Below the pieces are notes generated by a model. It was given only the letters and a program-made list of their open reading frames with translations. It ran no database searches and was not told the origin of the DNA. This document shows, one piece after another, positions 18,413-27,361 of a stretch of DNA of 64,000 nucleotides. The number at the start of each line of letters is the position of its first letter. Within the stretch, counting starts at the first letter, position 1. The stretch spans positions 27,058 through 91,057 of the forward strand of contig JAJDAG010000032.1 in NCBI GenBank assembly GCA_029262005.1, read 5' to 3'. Source of the stretch: Candidatus Zhuqueibacterota bacterium. GTDB taxonomy: Bacteria > Zhuqueibacterota > Zhuqueibacteria > Oceanimicrobiales > Oceanimicrobiaceae. The translations under genes and the position numbers were made by a program.

Positions 18413-19471
18413 ATGGATACAACCGAGATTAAGAAGATTGGCAGGAAGCCACTGCCTGGAATCAAACGCAAGAGTGTTTCAGTTTCTCAGGAAAGCTGGG
18501 TGAAGACAAGGCCTATGTTTGCGGACAAAAGCATTCCACTGCTTGTTGAGCCTAATATGGATGGGATGAATCTGGTAGAGTGGGCAGGGAACAACCGCAG
18601 CTATGTAGAAGGATTGCTGCGAGAACATCGTGCGCTGCTTTTCCGGAATTTCAACATCAAGGATGTTGACAAATTTGAAAATTTTATTGTAAACCTGTCC
18701 GACGGCGAGCTTCTCGAATACAGAGATCGCACAACGCCGCGGCATTCGGAGGGTGGTAAGTCAGAGCACGTTTATATTTCGACAATTTACCCACCGGCTG
18801 AAACCATTCATGCCCACAATGAAGGCTCCTACTGGTTACAGTGGGCAAGAAAACTATTTTTCTGCTGTTTAATTGCTCCGGATGAAGGTGGAGAAACGCC
18901 CATTTTTGACGTACGTCGTGTTCATGACCGCATCGACCCGGAAATACGGGAACGCTTTATTGAAAAACAGTGGTTACTAGTGCGCAATTACAATGATGGT
19001 TTCGGCCTGCCATGGCAAGAGGTTTATCAGACTGAAGACAAAGCAAAAGTTGAGGCTTATTGCAAGGAAAATAACATAGAAATTGAGTGGGGAGATGACG
19101 ATCGGGTACGTACGCGCTCTTTGCGCAAAGCCGTGCACACACACCCGGATACTGGAGAAAAAGTCTGGTTTAATCACGCTGCGTTTTACCACCACACATC
19201 TTTACAGCCGGCCATGCGTGAGGCGCTGCTTGCTGAGTTTTCTGTTGAAGAGTTACCATACACAACTTTTTACGGAGACGGTTCGCCCATTTCTGATGAG
19301 GATGTCGCACATATTCGACAGGCGTATGATGATGAAAAAACAAAATTTTTGTGGCAGGAAGGCGATGTGATGCTGCTCGACAATACCACTATTGCGCATG
19401 CACGAGAGCCGTACAAAGGCGACAGGCGGGTAATTGTCGGTATGACGGAACCAATAAGTGATTGTATTTAG
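18413..19471 (+). CDS. TauD/SyrP-type Fe(II)/2-oxoglutarate dioxygenase
   Basis: This 352-residue protein belongs to the TauD/TfdA/SyrP group. The iron-binding facial triad is H135-N-E137 and the distal H329 (TIAHAREPYKG), with 2-oxoglutarate-binding arginines just after (DRRVIVGM). The HNE form is typical of SyrP-like enzymes, which hydroxylate the beta carbon of an amino acid loaded on a carrier domain. It sits one base after a free C domain and 32 bases before the C*-A-T NRPS, so the likely substrate is the aminoacyl group on that carrier. The start is set by a GGAGG site at 18402-18406. Other C-H oxidations are possible. Confidence 0.85.
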   Translation: MDTTEIKKIGRKPLPGIKRKSVSVSQESWVKTRPMFADKSIPLLVEPNMDGMNLVEWAGNNRSYVEGLLREHRALLFRNFNIKDVDKFENFIVNLSDGELLEYRDRTTPRHSEGGKSEHVYISTIYPPAETIHAHNEGSYWLQWARKLFFCCLIAPDEGGETPIFDVRRVHDRIDPEIRERFIEKQWLLVRNYNDGFGLPWQEVYQTEDKAKVEAYCKENNIEIEWGDDDRVRTRSLRKAVHTHPDTGEKVWFNHAAFYHHTSLQPAMREALLAEFSVEELPYTTFYGDGSPISDEDVAHIRQAYDDEKTKFLWQEGDVMLLDNTTIAHAREPYKGDRRVIVGMTEPISDCI

Positions 19472-19503
19472 TCAGAAATGTATTCGGATATTAGGAGTGA
19501 AAT

Positions 19504-22500
19504 ATGAGTTCTGAGCAAGTCGAAGGTTTTAGGCTATCACCTCAACAAAAACACATCTGGTTGCAGCAGGATAGTGACTCGCAAGCTGCCTATCGTGTTC
19601 AGGGTACTTTGAAAATCGCCGGTAACATAGATCAGGAAATTCTTGGCCAGGCACTGACATTTGTTGTGCAACGCTATGAAATTCTCAATACGACGTTTCA
19701 TTTACTCCCCGGCCTGACCGTTCCGGTTCAGGTGATTAATGAGCCCAATGGCACAGTGTACAATGAACACGATTTAGCAAATCTTGATTCTGATGAACAA
19801 GCCGCCAGAGCGACTGCCCTTCTCGACAATGCTCGGAAGGCAACACCAGAGTGGGAGGGTGGCCCGCTTTTGCACATTGAAAAAGTGCAACTCGCGCCGG
19901 AGCTTATGTTGCTGCATTTGAGTCTACCTGCTATGTGTGCCGATGCAGTCTCCCTTGCGAACTTAACTCAAGAAATCAGCCAGGCATATTCCGCTATTCT
20001 TGATGGCGGCGCGGTGGAGGCTGAAGAGCCTCTGCAATTTGCCGATGTGGCGGAATGGCAAAATGAAATTCTGGCATCTGAGGATGGCGAAAAGGAGACA
20101 GAATTCTGGTATCGGAAAATGCTAGCAGCGCCGGCTGCTTCCATGATGCCATTTGAAAAGCAAGTCAATGCGGATGCCGTGTTTGCCCCGCGTTCAGTAA
20201 GTCGATTTTTGCAGTCAAATGTTGTTGCAAAAATTGATGAGATTGTGGCCGGAAACAAGGTTTCACCGGCCGCATTTTTCCTTGCTTGCTGGCAGATATT
20301 GTTGCATCGGCATACCGGCCAGTCAGAGTTGATGTTTGGTGTTGGCTGCGACGGTAGAACCGCGGATGAACTGGTTGACGCGGTTGGTCCCTTAACAAAG
20401 TACCTGCCCCAGCCCGGACTCCTTCATGAGGATATACCCTTTCCCGATGTTTTAGCCTCCGTGGAAAAGTCGTTGGCGGAAGCGCTTGATCGTCAGGAGT
20501 TTTTTTGCTGGGAACAGTTTGGCACAACAGCCGACAGTGACCTGGCAATCGGGTACTTTCCCCTTAGTTTTGACTACGTTGAGCAAGCTGCGACGCAGCA
20601 GCAGGGTGATATTTCATTTTCGGTTGAAAACCACCAGTATGTTTGTCTTGAAAGATTTCACCTGAAGCTTCAGTGTGAACGGCGTGAAGATGGGCTCTCA
20701 ATGGAATTTTATTACGACTCCAGCCGTTTTGAAAACAAAGCAATCGAACGTCTGTCCGAACAATTTAACCAGTTGCTGACCAGCATTCTGGCTTCCCCTG
20801 CTGCGGCTATTGGTAGTTTTAACGTATTGAGTGAATCGGAGAGAACGCAGCTTCTTGTTTCTTTCAACGAGAGTAAGCATGATTTTCCGGACGGCCGACT
20901 TATCCATGAGATGATTGAAGAACAGGCTGAAAAATACCCTGATAATTTGGCCGTTATATTTGCGGATCAAGAAATATCTTATTCCGAGTTGGACAGAAGA
21001 GCCAACCAAATGGCAAATCACTTGCACAAACTTGGGATTGGACCAGACGTGATGGTCGGCTTGTTCATGGAGCCTTCCATCGAAATCATGGTGGGGCTGC
21101 TGGGCATTCTCAAGGCAGGAGGTGCTTACGTCCCCATTGATCCGGAATACCCGCAGGAACGACTTGACTTTATTATGGAAGATACGCAGGCGCCCGTTCT
21201 GTTGACACAGAAACGCCTGGTCGGAGACACTCGCGCCCACACGGCAAAGATAATTTGTCTTGACACAGAATGGGACAGTATTTCCGGTGAGAGCGAAGCT
21301 CGGCCCACCAATGAAATGACTGCGGAGAACTTGGCCTACGTTATTTATACCTCAGGTTCCACAGGAAAACCCAAAGGTGTCCTGGTAACGCATCGAAATC
21401 TGGTTCACTCAACTTATGCGCGTGTCCTCTATTATCCCGAGCCGGTGGGACGCTACTTGTTGTTGTCCTCCTTTTCTTTTGATAGTTCTGTGGCCGGCAT
21501 TTTCTGGACGTTAATTCAGGCAGGAGCCCTTGTTTTGCCTGCTGCAGGTACCCAAAGGGATCCGGGCAGCATATCAAATTTGATAGCCACGAATAAAGTC
21601 ACGCACACTTTGTGCCTGGCCTCTCATTATGCTCTGATAATGACGGAAACAGACAAGCAAAAGATGGCTTCACTGAAAACAAATATCGTGTCTGGGGAGG
21701 TCTTTTCCATGGCACTGGTAAACCGGCATGACGAGCTTGCACCACAGTCAAAGCTTTATAATGAATACGGGCCGACAGAAGCCTCTGTTTGGTGCATTGT
21801 CTTTGACTGCCATGATCCATTTTCAGGGAATCAGGTTCCAATTGGGAAACCCATTGCCAATACGCAAATATATGTACTGAACTCACATATGCAGCCGGCT
21901 CCCATCGGCGCCCCCGGTGAAATTTACATCGGCGGTGTTGGCGTCACAAATGGTTATCTGAACAGGGCCGAACTGACCGAAGAGCGATTTGTACCGGCGC
22001 CATTTAGCAGCGATCCGAATGCAAAACTTTATAGATCCGGCGATGCAGCTCGCTTTCTCGCAGATGGAAATATTGAGTTTTTAGGCCGGGATGATGATCA
22101 AGTAAAAATTCGTGGCTACCGCATCGAACTTGGTGAAATCGAAGCCGTGCTTGGGCAACATCCGAACATTCGGGAAGTTGTTGTTCTGGCGCGTGAAGAC
22201 ACACCGGGGGAAAAACGCCTGGTTGCTTATTTGGCCACAAAACAAAAAGAAGCGCCAACAGTTGGCTCTCTGCGGGAATATCTGAGTGAGAGAATGCCGG
22301 ATTACATGGTGCCCACTGCATTTGTTTTTATGGCGGAACTGCCCAGGACACCGATTGGCAAACTTGATCGAAAGGCGTTGCCTGTACCGACCAAGGCCCG
22401 CCCCAACCTTGAATCGGTTTTCGTTGCTGCAAGGACACCGGTAGAGGAAATTCTTACCGGCATCAGCGCCGAAGTGCTCGGCATTGACGAAGTTGGTGTT

Positions 22501-22746
22501 GATGACAATTTTTTTGAATTAGGTGGCCATTCGATCATAATCACCCAACTTGCCGCCCGGGTTCGGGACACTCTGGCTGTTGAAGTGCCATTGCGCACTA
22601 TTTTTGAGGCGCCTACAGTCTTCGGCTTGACAGAAGCAATTTTTCAACATTCAGCGGATCGCGAAAAGGTCGAGAAAACGGCTGAACTCGCGCTCAAAGT
22701 AGCGCAAATGTCAGAGGATGACGCCGAAGCAATGTTGACGCAATAA
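19504..22746 (+). CDS. NRPS module C*-A-T with catalytically degenerate condensation domain
   Basis: This 1080-residue NRPS has a C-like domain (about 8-440), an A domain (about 460-960) and a carrier domain (Ser1010 in GGHS). In the C-like domain the HHxxxDG motif is replaced by P142-A-M-C-A-D147-A: both His are gone and only Asp remains. It resembles the non-catalytic interface domains described for siderophore NRPSs that work with beta-hydroxylases. The A domain is intact (YTSGSTGKPKG, NEYGPTE). Its ten-residue code reads approximately D-S-A-L-I-S-E-V-W-K, which I cannot assign confidently. The tail (QMSEDDAEAML) matches two other assembly-line tails. Together with the preceding free C domain and hydroxylase it forms one probable beta-hydroxylating module. 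Confidence 0.88.
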   Translation: MSSEQVEGFRLSPQQKHIWLQQDSDSQAAYRVQGTLKIAGNIDQEILGQALTFVVQRYEILNTTFHLLPGLTVPVQVINEPNGTVYNEHDLANLDSDEQAARATALLDNARKATPEWEGGPLLHIEKVQLAPELMLLHLSLPAMCADAVSLANLTQEISQAYSAILDGGAVEAEEPLQFADVAEWQNEILASEDGEKETEFWYRKMLAAPAASMMPFEKQVNADAVFAPRSVSRFLQSNVVAKIDEIVAGNKVSPAAFFLACWQILLHRHTGQSELMFGVGCDGRTADELVDAVGPLTKYLPQPGLLHEDIPFPDVLASVEKSLAEALDRQEFFCWEQFGTTADSDLAIGYFPLSFDYVEQAATQQQGDISFSVENHQYVCLERFHLKLQCERREDGLSMEFYYDSSRFENKAIERLSEQFNQLLTSILASPAAAIGSFNVLSESERTQLLVSFNESKHDFPDGRLIHEMIEEQAEKYPDNLAVIFADQEISYSELDRRANQMANHLHKLGIGPDVMVGLFMEPSIEIMVGLLGILKAGGAYVPIDPEYPQERLDFIMEDTQAPVLLTQKRLVGDTRAHTAKIICLDTEWDSISGESEARPTNEMTAENLAYVIYTSGSTGKPKGVLVTHRNLVHSTYARVLYYPEPVGRYLLLSSFSFDSSVAGIFWTLIQAGALVLPAAGTQRDPGSISNLIATNKVTHTLCLASHYALIMTETDKQKMASLKTNIVSGEVFSMALVNRHDELAPQSKLYNEYGPTEASVWCIVFDCHDPFSGNQVPIGKPIANTQIYVLNSHMQPAPIGAPGEIYIGGVGVTNGYLNRAELTEERFVPAPFSSDPNAKLYRSGDAARFLADGNIEFLGRDDDQVKIRGYRIELGEIEAVLGQHPNIREVVVLAREDTPGEKRLVAYLATKQKEAPTVGSLREYLSERMPDYMVPTAFVFMAELPRTPIGKLDRKALPVPTKARPNLESVFVAARTPVEEILTGISAEVLGIDEVGVDDNFFELGGHSIIITQLAARVRDTLAVEVPLRTIFEAPTVFGLTEAIFQHSADREKVEKTAELALKVAQMSEDDAEAMLTQ

Positions 22747-22801
22747 AACGATTGAAGCAGATCGTTTAGGAGGAATGTGGAGCGAAAAACCGCTCTTCCA
22801 C
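22746..22801 (+). promoter_or_regulatory. Tandem hairpins with a mini-ORF ahead of the AlaX-like gene
   Basis: In the 101-base gap, AAACGAT (22746-22752) and ATCGTTT (22761-22767) form a perfect 7-base stem with an 8-base loop. A second hairpin pairs 22777-22784 (GTGGAGCG) with 22791-22801 (CGC, 3-base bulge, TCCAC), followed by TTTTAA. Between them AGGAGGAATG could start a ten-codon ORF (22775-22807, MWSEKPLFHF), although the spacing to its ATG is short. A second strong site, AGGAGGAAGG (22832-22841), precedes the real gene at 22848. This could be an attenuator or a processing site. Confidence 0.3.
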
Positions 22802-22847
22802 TTTTAACTTGTAATTTGCGGTTCCGCCGCCAGGAGGAAGGAAAGTT

Positions 22848-24062
22848 ATGGCAACCACCCTGTTGTACCATCAGGACGACTATTTGACCAATTTTGAGGC
22901 GAAGGTTCTCTCAGTGGACAAAGAAACGCAGTCCATCATTCTGGACGCGACTGCATTTTATCCCACTGGTGGGCACCAGCGATGTGATCAAGGGCAGATT
23001 AAGAAAGGCCGTCGTAACTACCTTGTCATAACGGATGTCAAGAAAGATGATTCCGGCGTGGTATATCATCGTTATCTTGCCACCAAGGGGGCTATTGATG
23101 CGGGCGATACCATTGCAGGAACCATTCATTGGGAACGGCGTCTCCGGCACATGCAATTACATACTTCACAACACATTTTCACACGATTTGCGCAAGATAG
23201 ATTTGGCATCTGCACCGGTCGTGCTGACTTTGGCCCTGATGGTGGGCTTGCTGTTATGGAGAAGCCACTTACCTGGGAGGAGATACTGCTTCTTGAAGAT
23301 GATGTCAACCGCGTCATTGCCGCTGGGCGGCGCATATCACGTTCCATCGATTCGGAAGGGGTGATCACCATAACCGTCGACCAGGTTGATGACAGTTTTT
23401 GCGGTGGCACCCATGTACGCTCCACTTCTGAAATAGGTCTTTTTAAAGTGACTTCTGTGCAGAGCAAGAACATTTACTATGAAGTCGGGGACAGAGCACG
23501 CCAGGTGGCAATCAGGATGGCCAATGACGCAATGGAGGCTGCCGCCGTGTTGAATGTTTCAGATACACGTGGGTTGTCCGGGCAGACCAGTATGTTACTT
23601 GCGGAAAAAGAGGCAGCTGATAGCAGGCTTCACGAGTGGAAAGAGAATACGACTCGCGAACAAATCACAAAAGCCAACCAAACAGCCATTTCATTGAACG
23701 ACAAAACAACAGCTTTCACGTTGGACTTGTCGCACATGAACACCAAGGCAGTAAAAAATCTCGTCAAGGCTGATTTGCTGAATGAGCAGCAGGTGTGGGT
23801 GTGTCTGGCTGAAAGAAGGAACTTAATTATTTCCAGCGCTTCGGCAGACGTTAATGCCAGGAATGTACTGCAAAAACTGATCGATGAATGGGGTATGTCT
23901 GGAGGTGGGAACCCGGGCCTGGCTCAGGGTGGGCCGGTTCCGGATCAAATTCGGGATCCCCTTGGCAGCGTAACCAGTTTGCTACTAAACGGAAACGGAC
24001 GGCAGCAGGAACCTGTTGCTCAATTACTAGTGGATATTGAAGAAGGAGGAGGCGTAGTATGA
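22848..24062 (+). CDS. alaX-like: AlaX-type aminoacyl-tRNA editing protein with DHHA1 domain
   Basis: This 404-residue protein is a free-standing relative of the alanyl-tRNA synthetase editing half. The zinc-binding set is H105-x3-H109 (HTSQH) and C185-GGT-H189. A C-terminal DHHA1-like segment carries SGGGNPGLAQGG. AlaX proteins hydrolyse wrongly charged tRNAs such as Ser-tRNA(Ala). A copy inside an NRPS cluster is unusual. A related editing protein protects the fluorothreonine producer by cleaving fluorothreonyl-tRNA, so this one may protect the host from a non-protein amino acid made by the cluster. Its stop overlaps the next start (ATGA). It might instead act on a carrier-bound or free ester. 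Confidence 0.82.
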   Translation: MATTLLYHQDDYLTNFEAKVLSVDKETQSIILDATAFYPTGGHQRCDQGQIKKGRRNYLVITDVKKDDSGVVYHRYLATKGAIDAGDTIAGTIHWERRLRHMQLHTSQHIFTRFAQDRFGICTGRADFGPDGGLAVMEKPLTWEEILLLEDDVNRVIAAGRRISRSIDSEGVITITVDQVDDSFCGGTHVRSTSEIGLFKVTSVQSKNIYYEVGDRARQVAIRMANDAMEAAAVLNVSDTRGLSGQTSMLLAEKEAADSRLHEWKENTTREQITKANQTAISLNDKTTAFTLDLSHMNTKAVKNLVKADLLNEQQVWVCLAERRNLIISSASADVNARNVLQKLIDEWGMSGGGNPGLAQGGPVPDQIRDPLGSVTSLLLNGNGRQQEPVAQLLVDIEEGGGVV

Positions 24063-25075
24063 GAACTGAAACAACTGTTGGCGTTTATGAAGAAAAACCA
24101 AGTTTTGCGCATCTTATTCTGACCATGGCTTGCAATCTAACTTGCCCGCAGTGCTTTGTGGATGCAGGTTGCAAAATGGACAATGAGATGGACACGCTCG
24201 ATCTCATGAAAGTAGCAGACGATCTCGTGAAAATGGGTATTCACACCGTGCACGTTGAAGGTGGGGAAGCGCTACTAAAACCGGATGCCGTTGAGGTGTT
24301 GGAACGATTGAGTGAATTGCGCGATCTGTTGCTGGTTACAAATGGAACGCTGGTAACACAGGAAGTTGCTGAACGGCTGGCTGCCACCGGGATGAAGAAA
24401 GTTGCCTTGTCACTGGATGGCGCTACCGCAGAAACGCATGACTTTTTTCGACCGGGAACATTCGACAAAGTGGTTGATGCCATTCGTTATTTGCGCGAAG
24501 CCGGGCTTGGAGTCAGGATAAGCACCACATTGATGAAGCCGAACTTCAAGGAAGCTAACCTTTTGTTGGAGAAGTGTCTTGATTGGGGCGTGCAAATCCT
24601 AAATTATGATGCTTTTGACATGATCGGCAGGGGCATGGAACACCCGGAGTTACAGCTCTCCGGCAGTGATTGGAAGCACATTAGTTATGAATTATTTCCG
24701 CGGGCCATTGAAGCTGCTTCGCAAATGCAGGTTAAGGTGGCTGTCCCAAGTAAATATGTTGAGTTGCTGGATATTGATACCGAGGACCCGCATTTTGATT
24801 GGATCTCTTGCACATCCGGCGTTTCGCAACTTTCCATTCTGCCAAACGGAAATGTCATTCCTTGTTTTGCGCTTCTGACAATGCCTGAGTACACCGCCGG
24901 CAATGTTCGGTCGGAACCGTTAAATGATATTTGGCACAAGTCACCGTACATGCGCTACTACCGAACGGTTGGCATGGACCGTCGTTGTCCAATGGGATAT
25001 GAGGGGCACCTGTTTTTTAGCAACACACGATGCAGCGAAGATGAACCTGTTGGTGAGGACAAAGTCAGATGTTAG
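24059..25075 (+). CDS. Radical SAM/SPASM domain enzyme
   Basis: This 338-residue enzyme has the radical SAM motif C25-NLT-C29-PQ-C32 and an EGGEALL segment typical of the core. The C-terminal Cys-containing region (SILPNGNVIPCF, then CPMGYEGHLFFSNTRC) indicates a SPASM-type auxiliary cluster domain. SPASM enzymes epimerise, crosslink or dehydrogenate peptides and small molecules, and anSME members mature sulfatases. Maturation of the sulfatase-like proteins here is unlikely because they lack the Cys/Ser target. Translational coupling to the AlaX-like gene suggests both deal with the same amino acid or intermediate (inference). It overlaps the next gene by 7 bases. Confidence 0.85.
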   Translation: MRTETTVGVYEEKPSFAHLILTMACNLTCPQCFVDAGCKMDNEMDTLDLMKVADDLVKMGIHTVHVEGGEALLKPDAVEVLERLSELRDLLLVTNGTLVTQEVAERLAATGMKKVALSLDGATAETHDFFRPGTFDKVVDAIRYLREAGLGVRISTTLMKPNFKEANLLLEKCLDWGVQILNYDAFDMIGRGMEHPELQLSGSDWKHISYELFPRAIEAASQMQVKVAVPSKYVELLDIDTEDPHFDWISCTSGVSQLSILPNGNVIPCFALLTMPEYTAGNVRSEPLNDIWHKSPYMRYYRTVGMDRRCPMGYEGHLFFSNTRCSEDEPVGEDKVRC

Positions 25076-26301
25076 ATGCGCCGAGACTTACCAAAGTTGA
25101 TCTTTCAGGGAAACGCGTTCTTGTAACCGGTGGTACCGGCTTTATTGGTGGCCGGTTAATCGAGCGCCTGATTTTAGACTGCGGCGCCGAGGTGCGGTCA
25201 CTGGTTCGCAATTTAGCCAGGGTCTCCCGCATCGCCCGGTTTCCTGTTGAGTTTGTTCAAGGGGATGTTCTTGATTCGCAAAGTGTCAAGAAGGCCGTTG
25301 ACGGCTGTGATATTATCATTAATTGCATGGCAGGCACGGATGGTAGCGCTGCAAAACAACGGCAAGTTAACTTTGCAGGCGTGCGCAATGTGTTTGATGC
25401 GGCGTTGCAGGCAAAAGTATCGCGAGTCGTTCATGTCAGTACCGTCATGGTTTATGGCGCTACCCCGGATGGTATTCTCGACGAAACAGCGCCCAGAAAT
25501 TACAACGGCGATGTCTATTCCGACAGCAAACTCGACGCTGAAAAACTTGCATTTGAATATGCTGAGCAACATGGTTTGCCGGTCACTGTTTTGCAACCCA
25601 CCGTTGTGTACGGTCCGTTCGGCCCGGCATGGACGACAAGAATAATAAATGATGTAAAATCAGGCCGCGTCATTCTTGTGGAAAAGGGAGAGGGTTTGTG
25701 CAATGCTGTTTACCTGGACGATATTGTGAGCGCCCTGCTTCTGGCTTCAGTAAAAGATGAGGCAGTTGGCGAAGCGTTTTTGATTTCCGGGCAGGAGCCG
25801 GTCAAATGGGATCAATTCTACGCCGGCTATGAACGCATCGCCGGTTGTACCAGCACAAGCAGAGTCTACCTGAGCATGTCTGAAGCGGAAGAAATCTTCA
25901 ACAATCTCTTCAAAAAGAAAAGTCTGGTAACTGAATCTCTGAACATTTTGCTTGAGAGTGCTGATTTGCGCTGGCGGGTTCGCAGCTCCAGCGAGGTCGA
26001 TGCGTCTCTGCGATTGGCCAGAAAGTTAATCCCGGCACCGATTCGGATGGCCTTAAAAAACAAGTTGACCAGGAGTTCAAATGGAACCCCTGTTCCCGTG
26101 CCAAATAAGCACGAAAAACCCATCCTTCCGGCTCACCCTTCAGCCTTGCGAAATCAGGCAGCCAAGACACATGTTTGCATTGACAAGGCGAAACGTCTGT
26201 TAGGTTATGAACCGGCTTTTGATTTTGCTGCAGGAATGCAGCGTACAGAACAATGGGCCAGATGGGCGCGATTGGTGAACTCAAATGTCGGTGAGAAATG
26301 A
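25069..26301 (+). CDS. NAD-dependent epimerase/dehydratase (extended SDR)
   Basis: This 410-residue extended SDR has the nucleotide motif GGTGFIG (21-27) and the catalytic Y150-x3-K154 (YSDSK). VSTVMVYG holds the usual Ser/Thr before the Tyr. Such enzymes act mainly on nucleotide sugars (epimerases, dehydratases, reductases). The last ~110 residues are longer than in a minimal family member and have no clear motif. It overlaps the radical SAM gene by 7 bases and the deacetylase by 4, so it is embedded in one operon. It opens the run of sugar genes and probably shapes a nucleotide-sugar precursor, but a role on a non-sugar substrate is possible. Confidence 0.8.
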   Translation: MLDAPRLTKVDLSGKRVLVTGGTGFIGGRLIERLILDCGAEVRSLVRNLARVSRIARFPVEFVQGDVLDSQSVKKAVDGCDIIINCMAGTDGSAAKQRQVNFAGVRNVFDAALQAKVSRVVHVSTVMVYGATPDGILDETAPRNYNGDVYSDSKLDAEKLAFEYAEQHGLPVTVLQPTVVYGPFGPAWTTRIINDVKSGRVILVEKGEGLCNAVYLDDIVSALLLASVKDEAVGEAFLISGQEPVKWDQFYAGYERIAGCTSTSRVYLSMSEAEEIFNNLFKKKSLVTESLNILLESADLRWRVRSSSEVDASLRLARKLIPAPIRMALKNKLTRSSNGTPVPVPNKHEKPILPAHPSALRNQAAKTHVCIDKAKRLLGYEPAFDFAAGMQRTEQWARWARLVNSNVGEK

Positions 26302-27347
26302 GGTTGCGGTCGGGAATTTTAAAATCTGCAATTGGCTTATCTTATGCTGTTGGCGCACACGCCATCTGGAGCCGAATAAAAGGCGGCAATATCAAAGTTT
26401 TGATGTACCACGGTGTCTCTGGAAATGCAGAATTTCCCGGTGTTGCAAATCACTATGGCTACAATGTTTCCGTCAAAAACTTCGAACAGCAATTAGTTGC
26501 TCTCAAACGGCACTGTAACCTCATCAGCCTGCAGGACATGCTTTCCGGCAGAGGCCTTTCAAGCAAACGAACAAACATAATTATTACATTTGATGATGGC
26601 TATGAAAACCTGTACAGGCAGGCATTTCCGCTGTTACAAAAACTCAACGTGCCTGCATTAATCGGGCTGCCGACCGCGTTCATTCTGAAGCATGAACCTT
26701 TATGGAACGATGTTGTGGAATACGCGGTGGTTAATTCTTCAAAACAGCTCGTTCGAATTTATTGGGAAGATGATGAGCGTGAATTTAATCTTCAGGAACC
26801 CGGCGGTCGTTTGAGTTTGTATGAATGGCTACTGTTCAAATGTGTAACCATTGAGCAAGAAAAGCGCAGAGATTTTCTGCAAGCAGTGGGTAACAGTTTG
26901 GACGTCAATCTTGATTCCAAGTTCGTTTTCCAGGATGATGATTACCGCCCGCTATCCTGCGAGCAGATAAAAGAGATGGTAAACTCCGGACTCATTGAGT
27001 TTGGTTCGCACTCAGTCCATCATTTGCTTTTGGCAAAAATGAAGACAACGGCAAAACGACTTGAGTTAAGAGAATCCAGAAAAGAGATAGAAAAATTAAC
27101 GGGTGTGTCCTGCACTTCATTTTGTGTTCCGGGCGGCTCGTATGATGCTGAACTTGTGGAAGAAGCATTCGACGCGGGATATAATTGTGTCCTTACTTCA
27201 GATATGGGTTTGGTTGAGACGACCGACCGTGTTCTTAATCGAAACTGTATCATGCAGAACTATAATATCTCGAAGTTTGTTGATATGGTTTATGGGCCGG
27301 TGCAGGCATTGCTTCAGTCCGGACGTCAGGCATTTGCCTCAAGATAG
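26298..27347 (+). CDS. Polysaccharide deacetylase (NodB-type)
   Basis: This 349-residue protein shows the NodB metal-binding motifs: T97-F-D99-D100-G (Asp99 general base, Asp100 metal ligand) and H238-x3-H242 (SHSVHH). VLMYHGV near the N-terminus is usual in this family. Members remove N-acetyl groups from amino sugars in glycans, glycolipids or lipid-linked intermediates. No clear signal peptide is visible, so a cytoplasmic or membrane-associated substrate is likely. With the Gfo/Idh, aminotransferase and acyltransferase genes downstream it fits a pathway for an amino sugar exposed as a free amine. The start overlaps the preceding stop (ATGA). Confidence 0.85.
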   Translation: MRLRSGILKSAIGLSYAVGAHAIWSRIKGGNIKVLMYHGVSGNAEFPGVANHYGYNVSVKNFEQQLVALKRHCNLISLQDMLSGRGLSSKRTNIIITFDDGYENLYRQAFPLLQKLNVPALIGLPTAFILKHEPLWNDVVEYAVVNSSKQLVRIYWEDDEREFNLQEPGGRLSLYEWLLFKCVTIEQEKRRDFLQAVGNSLDVNLDSKFVFQDDDYRPLSCEQIKEMVNSGLIEFGSHSVHHLLLAKMKTTAKRLELRESRKEIEKLTGVSCTSFCVPGGSYDAELVEEAFDAGYNCVLTSDMGLVETTDRVLNRNCIMQNYNISKFVDMVYGPVQALLQSGRQAFASR

Positions 27348-27361
27348 GGAGTTTTAAAACA

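Noticed and set aside
20698..21240. Long minus-strand ORF opposite the NRPS at 19504
   Set aside because: It lies entirely antisense to a well-supported NRPS coding region and shows no domain signal. The same holds for other antisense frames, such as 48062-48571 and 50881-51633.
24059..25075. Anaerobic sulfatase-maturating enzyme
   Set aside because: The two sulfatase-like proteins here have Thr, not Cys or Ser, at the maturation site, so there is no target in the window.
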